This document shows positions 58,282 to 64,000 of a stretch of 64,000 nt of DNA, piece by piece; position 1 is the stretch's first letter, and each line of letters begins with the position of its first letter. The notes below the pieces were generated by a model. That model was not told the DNA's origin. It saw only the letters and a program-made list of their open reading frames with translations, and searched no databases. The DNA is from PFJX01 sp964542455 (GTDB taxonomy: Bacteria; Pseudomonadota; Gammaproteobacteria; Burkholderiales; Thiobacillaceae): positions 1 through 64,000 of the forward strand of contig CAZIUC010000009.1 in NCBI GenBank assembly GCA_964542455.1, given 5' to 3'. A program made the position numbers and the translations under genes.

Positions 58282-60078
58282 ATGAGCAAACGAATCGCCC
58301 TTGTGGGCATGCCGAACACCGGAAAATCCACTCTTTTCAACCGTCTGACCGGCGCCGGCGCGCGTGTCGGCAACTGGCCCGGCCTCACGGTCGAATTGCT
58401 TTCAGCCAAGTTGTTGCTGGGCGATTCGATGGTGGAACTGGTGGATCTGCCCGGCCTGCACAACCTGCATGGTTTTTCCGAAGATGAACGGGTGGCGCGG
58501 CACTTCATCGAGACGCAGCCGCTCAACGGTATTCTGGTGGTGCTCAACACCACGCAACTGGAACGGCAACTGGCGCTGGTGCTGCAACTCAAGTCGCTCG
58601 GCCTGCCCATGTTGCTGGCGCTGAACATGGCCGACGAGGCTCATCAACTCGGTATCCGTGTCCATATTGAAACGCTGGAAACCCGTCTGGGCATTCCGGT
58701 GCGACTGATCAGCGCCAAACACGGCCGCGGTGTTCCCGAATTGAAGCAGACTCTGGTCGACTGGTTGCGCGACCACCCCAAGCCGGTTCAGGCCAGTTCA
58801 GCCGCGCTATCGGAAGACGATGCCATCGAACAGACGGTGGATGAAATGCTCAGCAAGATCCTGCACATCCCGGTCTGCCTCTCGCCCACCCGCACCGATC
58901 GCATCGACCACTTCCTGCTGCACCCCTGGCTCGGCATTCCGCTGTTTTTGCTGCTGATGCTGGGGCTGTTCCAGATCGTCTATGGCATCGGCGCGCCATT
59001 ACAGGAAGGACTGGCCTGGCTACTGGATGGGGCCAAAACGCGCTGGCTGGCCCCATTGGTCGCGGGGCTGCCGACCTGGGCGACCAGTTTCCTGCTGGAA
59101 GGGCTGTATGACGGCATCGGCACGGTGATGTCTTTCCTGCCCATCATCGTGGTGTTCTTCCTGGCGATGGCGGTGGTGGAGGACAGCGGCTATCTCGCCC
59201 GCGCCGCTTTCCTGATGGATGCGCTGATGTCACGCATGGGGCTGGATGGCCGTGCTTTCGTGATGCAGTTGATGGGATTCGGCTGCAATGTGCCGGCAAT
59301 GATGGGTACCCGCGTCATCCGCAGCCGCTCGCAGCGTATCGCCACCATGATGACGATTCCCTTCTCGCTGTGTTCGGCGCGGCTACAGGTATTCCTGTTC
59401 TTCACCAGCGCGGTGTTCAGCCCGCGTGCCGCGCCCTGGGTGCTGTTCAGCCTGTATGTGATGAGTTTCGTACTGGCCTTTTTCACCGCCTGGGTGATGC
59501 GTGGCCGCTCCCGGCACGCAATCGACCCGCTGCTCATGGAATTGCCGCCCTACCGGGTCCCCACCCTCGCCGCGCTGACCCGGCAATCTTTCCGCGAGTC
59601 CGGCCACTTCCTGCGCCAGGCCGGTGGCTTCATCGTCCTGGGCGTGGCTCTGGTCTGGTTCCTCACTCACTTTCCGCTCGACGCCGTCCCGGCCAGTTCC
59701 GCTACCCTGGCCGGACATCTGGCGAGCTGGCTGGAACCCATTTTCACACCACTGGGGATAGACCAATTGCTGTCTATTGCCTTGTTGTTCGGCTTCGTCG
59801 CCAAGGAAGTCGTGATCGGCTCGCTCGCCGTCATCTACGGTGCCGGCGGCGATCAGCTTTCCGGCATCCTGGCGCAGCGCCTGGACTGGATCCAGGCCTA
59901 CAGTTTCATGCTGTTCACCCTGATCTACACCCCCTGTCTGTCCGCCCTGGCCACCCTGCGCCGCGAATCCGGCAGCAGCCGCTACATGTGGGCTTCGGTG
60001 GCCTGGTCACTTTCGATTGCCTGGCTACTCAGCTTTGCCTTCTATCAAACGGCGCGGGCACTGTTTGGCTCTCCGTAG
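58282..60078 (+). CDS. feoB: ferrous iron transporter B
   Basis: 598 residues, the compact FeoB form. The N-terminal G domain has G1 GMPNTGKST (9-17), G3 DLPG (57-60) and the NMAD element of G4. The membrane part has two Gate motifs (LPIIVVFFLAMAVVEDSGYLARAAFLMD and GFGCNVPAMMGTRVI) and FVAKEVVIGSLAVIYG. It takes up Fe2+ across the inner membrane using GTP. The usual C-terminal cysteine-rich extension and feoC are absent. A Fur-like site upstream of the kinase gene could control the whole three-gene unit. Confidence 0.96.
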   Translation: MSKRIALVGMPNTGKSTLFNRLTGAGARVGNWPGLTVELLSAKLLLGDSMVELVDLPGLHNLHGFSEDERVARHFIETQPLNGILVVLNTTQLERQLALVLQLKSLGLPMLLALNMADEAHQLGIRVHIETLETRLGIPVRLISAKHGRGVPELKQTLVDWLRDHPKPVQASSAALSEDDAIEQTVDEMLSKILHIPVCLSPTRTDRIDHFLLHPWLGIPLFLLLMLGLFQIVYGIGAPLQEGLAWLLDGAKTRWLAPLVAGLPTWATSFLLEGLYDGIGTVMSFLPIIVVFFLAMAVVEDSGYLARAAFLMDALMSRMGLDGRAFVMQLMGFGCNVPAMMGTRVIRSRSQRIATMMTIPFSLCSARLQVFLFFTSAVFSPRAAPWVLFSLYVMSFVLAFFTAWVMRGRSRHAIDPLLMELPPYRVPTLAALTRQSFRESGHFLRQAGGFIVLGVALVWFLTHFPLDAVPASSATLAGHLASWLEPIFTPLGIDQLLSIALLFGFVAKEVVIGSLAVIYGAGGDQLSGILAQRLDWIQAYSFMLFTLIYTPCLSALATLRRESGSSRYMWASVAWSLSIAWLLSFAFYQTARALFGSP

Positions 60079-60083
60079 ACCCA

Positions 60084-60193
60084 CACGGGAATGTCCCGCG
60101 GTAGGTCAGGTTGGCGCGTAGCGACTACCTGACATTCGTTCCTCCAATGTTGAAAGTTGAGCGTCAGGTGGCGATAAAGCCGCAACCTGACGC
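60084..60193. repeat. cluster of palindromes after feoB
   Basis: Three hairpins in tandem: CGGGAATGTCCCG (60086-60098), TCAGGT...ACCTGA (60105-60132) and GCGTCAGG...CCTGACGC (60161-60193). The last two share the TCAGGT arm and look like copies of one short palindromic repeat. They fill the gap between the convergent feoB and PilZ genes and may also act as terminators. Confidence 0.65.
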
Positions 60194-60220
60194 GGCAAGC
60201 GCGATTCATTAGGCTGATAT

Positions 60221-60916
60221 TCAGGCAAGTTGTTCGACCAGCAAATGGTCGATGAAGCGTTGCAGTAGAACACCATCGTCTGCCGACAGCGGGGCAAAGC
60301 TGACACCGTAAAGGAAACGCCCCGCCGCAACGGCACGCTTGTTGTTGTTGCGGATCGTGGCGGTCACGGACATGGAACTGGTCACGCCGGGAAGGACGAT
60401 GGGAATCGTCAGCGTCACTTCCGCGCCGATTTCGCCCAATTCCTCCGTCAATTCCAGCTTGGCGCCATGCTGGCTGACATCCCGCAGAATCGCCATGACA
60501 CGAGAACCGTCATTCCGGTTGATTTCTGTCGGCATACGTATTTCCAAGCGATGCGACTGGCGAATCTGGCGACATTTCACATCCTCGGGAATCGCGAAAT
60601 GCGCGTAGGAATAGGGACGAGAACGCGCGCGCAGGCAGCGCGAAGTGAAAGCGTAAACATACATGCCATGTACGGCGCGGAATTTGAAAGTGCTGTTAGG
60701 CGAGATCCACATCCCCTTGTTTCCAACGATGGGTAATGTGGTGAGAAAACTCAGCCCGCCGTGAGCACCGATGTAACTGACACTGAAAGACTCGGCATCG
60801 AGCCCCACCAAGGGCTGTGCGATCAGAATCTCCCCCGCTCTGAAGTGGATATCGGAAAATTCCGCATTGAGCAACGCTTGGTCCGGCTTAACAGGTTCAG
60901 CCTGAGTCTCTTCCAT
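60221..60916 (-). CDS. YcgR-like PilZ domain c-di-GMP receptor
   Basis: 231 residues from ATG 60916 (GGAG nine bases upstream). The N-terminal ~105 residues form a YcgR-N-type beta domain (GEILIAQPLVGLDAESFSVSYIGA... STFKFRAVHGMYVYAFTSRCLRA). The C-terminal PilZ domain carries both binding motifs: RQSHR (RxxxR) and DVSQHGAKL (D/NxSxxG). It should bind c-di-GMP and act on motility or surface behaviour, in keeping with lapD and the EAL protein elsewhere in the window. Divergent from ftsK. Confidence 0.93.
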   Translation of the reverse strand: MEETQAEPVKPDQALLNAEFSDIHFRAGEILIAQPLVGLDAESFSVSYIGAHGGLSFLTTLPIVGNKGMWISPNSTFKFRAVHGMYVYAFTSRCLRARSRPYSYAHFAIPEDVKCRQIRQSHRLEIRMPTEINRNDGSRVMAILRDVSQHGAKLELTEELGEIGAEVTLTIPIVLPGVTSSMSVTATIRNNNKRAVAAGRFLYGVSFAPLSADDGVLLQRFIDHLLVEQLA

Positions 60917-61136
60917 CACACAACACTCCAGATTCATCGATAAGCACCGGTAAGGTGCCTCTAGCAGCTTGTCGGACGCGCGAATCATCGGCCGCAAAGC
61001 GATGGCGACGGCCCATTTACTACCAGTTGCCAGCCCTCTATGTCGGCATGAAACGTCATTTCTTGAGCCACTTATTACATACGCGGCAGGTGGTGGGGGC
61101 TACAGGCAAGCAGAGGCATCCTTTATAGTGCGCGCC

Positions 61137-63434
61137 ATGCTTGGAAAGCCCTCTCGGCGTTGTGCCGTTCCCAAATTCCCCCGGAAGCCTCTGGCTCCCC
61201 GTGTCACGCGACAACTACGCGAAGCCTGGTGGCTGGCTGCTGTCGGGCTGGCGGTTTATCTGGGCATGATCCTGCTCAGCTATCACGCCGCCGATCCAGG
61301 CTGGTCACATACCGGCATGGATCGGGCCGTGGCAAATACCGGTGGCCATTTCGGCGCCTGGCTATCAGATCTGCTGCTATACCTGTTCGGCCTTTCCGCG
61401 TGGTGGTGGGTGGCGCTGTCGCTGTTCCTGGTCTGGTGGGGCTACCGCAACATCGGCGAGGCGGCGGCCGCCAGTGAGCACCGCCATGGCTTGGGCATCA
61501 CCCTGACCGGCTTTCTGCTGGTGTTGTTGACCAGCAGCGCGCTGGAAGCCCTGCGCTTCCACGGTGGAAAAGCCGAGCTGCCGCTGCGGGCCGGCGGCGC
61601 CCTTGGCGATGCCCTGGCCCGCTTGGTGCAAACCGTATTTGGCTTTGATGGTGGCACGGTATTACTGCTGCTTGCCTGGGGTGCGGGTATAAGTCTGTTC
61701 ATTGGCGTGTCCTGGATATTCCTCGCGGAAAAATTGGGCACGGGCATCGAGGCTGGCTTTAGCCGCGCCTTCGGCGCCATGCAGGCCTGGCGCGACCGTC
61801 GCGCCGGGCGGGAAGCCTTGAATGAACGCGAAGAAGTGGTGAGCAAGGAAAGGAAGCGCATGGTCAAGGAACCGCCGGTACGCATCGAGGCGCCGCCCCC
61901 GGCCATCGTGAAGTCCGAGCGGGTGCAGGCGGAGCGCCAGGAACGCCTTTTCCACGACCCCCACGACGATCCGCGCCCACCCTTGCGTCTGCTCGACGAA
62001 CCACCCGCCACCACCACCCAGATCGACCAGGCCGGCCTGGAAGCCACTTCGCGCCTGATCGAACGCAAGCTGCGCGAATTCGGCGTCGAAGTAAAAGTAC
62101 TGGCCGCCTACCCCGGCCCGGTCATCACCCGTTACGAGGTGGAACCGGCTTCCGGCGTGAAGGGCAGCCAGATCACCAACCTGGCCAAGGATCTGGCGCG
62201 CGCGCTGTCGTTGGTCAGCATCCGCGTGGTGGAAACCATTCCCGGCAAGAACTGCATGGGCCTGGAGTTGCCTAACAGCCAGCGCCAGGTGGTACGCCTG
62301 ACCGAAATCCTCTCCGCCAAGGTCTACAACGACAACGCTTCTCCCCTGACCCTGGCGATGGGCAAGGACATCAGCGGCAACCCCATCGTCGCCGACCTGG
62401 GCAAGATGCCGCACGTGCTGGTAGCCGGCGCCACCGGTTCCGGCAAATCGGTGGCAATCAACGCCATGATCCTGTCGTTGATCTACAAGGCCACCCCGGA
62501 AGAAGTGCGGTTGATCATGGTGGACCCGAAGATGCTGGAGCTGTCTTCCTACGAGGGCATTCCACACCTGCTCGCCCCGGTGGTGACCGACATGAAGCTG
62601 GCCGCCAGCGCGCTTACCTGGTGCGTGGGCGAGATGGACAAGCGCTACCGCCTGATGTCCTCCCTGGGCGTGCGCAACATCGCCAGCCTCAACCAGAAGG
62701 TGAAGGAAGCGGAAAAAGCCGGGCAACCGCTGACCAATCCCTTCTCCATCACCCCGGAAAGCCCGGAACGCCTCACCACCATGCCCTACATCGTCATTCT
62801 CATCGACGAACTGGCCGACCTGATGATGGTCGCCGGCAAAAAGGTGGAAGAACTCATCGCCCGCCTGGCGCAGAAGTCGCGCGCGTCCGGCATGCATCTG
62901 GTGCTGGCGACGCAGCGCCCCTCGGTGGATGTCATCACCGGCCTGATCAAGGCCAACATCCCCACCCGCGTCGCCTTCCAGGTCGCCAGCCGCATCGACT
63001 CGCGCACCATCCTCGACCAGCAGGGCGCCGAGTCCCTGCTCGGCCAGGGCGACATGCTTTACCTGCCACCCGGCCACGGCCATCCGACGCGGGTGCATGG
63101 CGCCTTTGTCTCCGACGACGAAGTTCACCGGGTTTGTGCCTGGCTCAAGGAACTTGGGCCGCCGCAATATGACGAAGCAGTGTTGTCCAACCCCGAGGAC
63201 GAATCGGGTGAAGACGCGGATGCAAACGATGCCGAGGCCGACTTGCTCTACGACGACGCCGTCGCCTATGTCCTCAAGAGCCGCCGCGCCTCGATTTCCT
63301 CGGTGCAGCGGCAACTCCGAATCGGCTACAACCGAGCCGCCCGGCTCATCGAAGCGATGGAACGCGCCGGGCTGGTCTCTCCCATGCAAACCAATGGCAA
63401 CCGTGAAGTGATCGCCCCTCGAAATGACAGCTAA
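61137..63434 (+). CDS. ftsK: DNA translocase FtsK
   Basis: 765 residues from ATG 61137, preceded by TATAGT as a possible -10. Four N-terminal TM helices (about 22-195) anchor it at the division septum; a short charged linker follows. The motor has Walker A GATGSGKS and Walker B VILIDELADLMM, with QRPSVDVITGLIKANIPTR. The C-terminal gamma domain (LLYDDAVAYVLKSRRASISSVQRQLRIGYNRAARLIEAME) recognises polar KOPS sites. It clears chromosome termini with XerCD. Normal betaproteobacterial length. The lolA start overlaps its last codons. Confidence 0.97.
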   Translation: MLGKPSRRCAVPKFPRKPLAPRVTRQLREAWWLAAVGLAVYLGMILLSYHAADPGWSHTGMDRAVANTGGHFGAWLSDLLLYLFGLSAWWWVALSLFLVWWGYRNIGEAAAASEHRHGLGITLTGFLLVLLTSSALEALRFHGGKAELPLRAGGALGDALARLVQTVFGFDGGTVLLLLAWGAGISLFIGVSWIFLAEKLGTGIEAGFSRAFGAMQAWRDRRAGREALNEREEVVSKERKRMVKEPPVRIEAPPPAIVKSERVQAERQERLFHDPHDDPRPPLRLLDEPPATTTQIDQAGLEATSRLIERKLREFGVEVKVLAAYPGPVITRYEVEPASGVKGSQITNLAKDLARALSLVSIRVVETIPGKNCMGLELPNSQRQVVRLTEILSAKVYNDNASPLTLAMGKDISGNPIVADLGKMPHVLVAGATGSGKSVAINAMILSLIYKATPEEVRLIMVDPKMLELSSYEGIPHLLAPVVTDMKLAASALTWCVGEMDKRYRLMSSLGVRNIASLNQKVKEAEKAGQPLTNPFSITPESPERLTTMPYIVILIDELADLMMVAGKKVEELIARLAQKSRASGMHLVLATQRPSVDVITGLIKANIPTRVAFQVASRIDSRTILDQQGAESLLGQGDMLYLPPGHGHPTRVHGAFVSDDEVHRVCAWLKELGPPQYDEAVLSNPEDESGEDADANDAEADLLYDDAVAYVLKSRRASISSVQRQLRIGYNRAARLIEAMERAGLVSPMQTNGNREVIAPRNDS

Positions 63435-64000
63435 ATACCTGCTCCCTCTGCTCCTCACCCTTTGCACCACCGTCTGGGCGACCCTCCCCGCCCGCGCCGA
63501 CGCCCAGGCGCGGCTTTCCACCTTCGTCAGCCAGACCAAGGGCCTCAAGGCCCAGTTCACCCAGACGGTGTTCGACCGCAACGGCCGCAAGACCCAGGAG
63601 TCAAGCGGCACGTTGTTCTTCTCCCGCCCGGGCAAGTTTCGCTGGGTCTATCAGAAGCCCTACGCGCAACTCCTGGTGGGCGATGGCAAGCGCCTGTGGA
63701 TCTACGACGAAGACCTCGACCAGGTCACCGTGCGCAAGCTCGACCTCGCCATCGGCGACAGCCCCGCAGCGTTGCTGGCCGGCGAGAACGACATCGAAAA
63801 ACGCTTCAACCTGAAAGACGCCGGCAACAAGGACGGCCTCGACTGGGTCGAAGCCGCGCCGAAGTCGAAGGAAGGCAGCTTTGAAATGGTGCGCCTGGGC
63901 TTCAAGGGCGACAGCCTGCAAGCCATGGAACTGAAGGATAACTTCGGGCAGACCACCTTGCTGCGTTTCTCCAACCTGGAGCGCAACCCCGCCCTCGGCG
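63424..64000 (+). CDS. lolA: outer-membrane lipoprotein carrier protein LolA (5' part)
   Basis: The visible part is 192 residues; the gene runs off the window. ATG 63424 overlaps the ftsK 3' end by 11 bases. Signal peptide 1-26 (ends PARADA). Mature part RLSTFVSQTKGLKAQFTQTV... SSGTLFFSRPGKFRWVYQKPYAQLLVGDGKRLWIYDEDLDQVTVRKLD... is typical LolA, the periplasmic chaperone that ferries lipoproteins from LolCDE to LolB. The ftsK-lolA order is common in proteobacteria. Confidence 0.95.
   Translation, partial: MTAKYLLPLLLTLCTTVWATLPARADAQARLSTFVSQTKGLKAQFTQTVFDRNGRKTQESSGTLFFSRPGKFRWVYQKPYAQLLVGDGKRLWIYDEDLDQVTVRKLDLAIGDSPAALLAGENDIEKRFNLKDAGNKDGLDWVEAAPKSKEGSFEMVRLGFKGDSLQAMELKDNFGQTTLLRFSNLERNPALG

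Noticed and set aside
1..64000. CRISPR arrays, prophage genes, toxin-antitoxin pairs, rRNA genes
   Set aside because: Looked for on both strands; no regularly spaced direct repeats, phage structural or integrase genes, or rRNA sequence were seen. The small gene at 232-462 has an antitoxin-like N-terminus but no toxin partner.

Overview
The window is GC-rich, densely coding bacterial chromosome. It most likely comes from a betaproteobacterium, possibly of the Nitrosomonadales type. This rests on housekeeping gene content (smc, purL, queF, fabI, ppiD, ftsK-lolA, sucB), gene lengths, and LapD/LapG c-di-GMP genes; no marker here fixes the genus and a gammaproteobacterium is not excluded. Nearly all genes are intact chromosomal genes. 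Exceptions are a small decayed block at the left end (about 1.2-2.75 kb) and numerous palindromic repeats.

Layout. 1-2.75 kb: a possible insertion-sequence end, a small hypothetical gene, a TPMT-like methyltransferase, the 3' stub of an FKBP isomerase gene cut by a decayed group II intron, and a frameshifted gene of unknown function. 2.76-10.7 kb: purL, a CheY-like regulator, nnrD, selO, and a small c-type cytochrome. 10.7-15.1 kb: lapD and lapG facing apart, followed by a two-partner-secretion outer-membrane transporter. 15.1-23.4 kb: smc, queF, a histidine phosphatase, a solo ParA, fabI and ppiD. 23.4-27.9 kb: tRNA-Asp, tRNA-Ser and a sucrose operon (sps-spp-fructokinase). 28.3-38.5 kb: sucB without its E3-binding domain, then an 8.8-kb gene for a 2,939-residue secreted multidomain protein. 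38.8-45.7 kb: a small membrane protein, a Cys/His-rich exported protein and a CusCBA copper/silver efflux system. 45.7-50.7 kb: an overlapping pair of sensor genes (haem-motif GGDEF/EAL protein and NMT1-type hybrid kinase). 50.8-56 kb: a cation P-type ATPase, a methyltransferase, a Met/Pro-rich exported protein and a Tim44-like protein. 56-60 kb: a two-domain kinase gene joined to feoA-feoB behind a Fur-like site. 60.2-64 kb: a PilZ protein, ftsK and the start of lolA.

The most striking feature runs across the window. Three unrelated palindromic repeat families each have a copy inserted in frame inside a conserved gene: a G/C-tract palindrome in the purL interdomain linker, a REP-like element in the SMC hinge, and a ~230-bp MITE-like element with terminal inverted repeats in the kinase gene before feoA. 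For the last two a second copy lies outside the body of a gene in the same window, and one of these supplies a stop codon. This resembles the protein-coding palindromic elements described in Rickettsia, in what looks like a betaproteobacterium. The second most interesting item is the giant secreted protein, whose first ~1,150 residues are a helical region I do not recognise.
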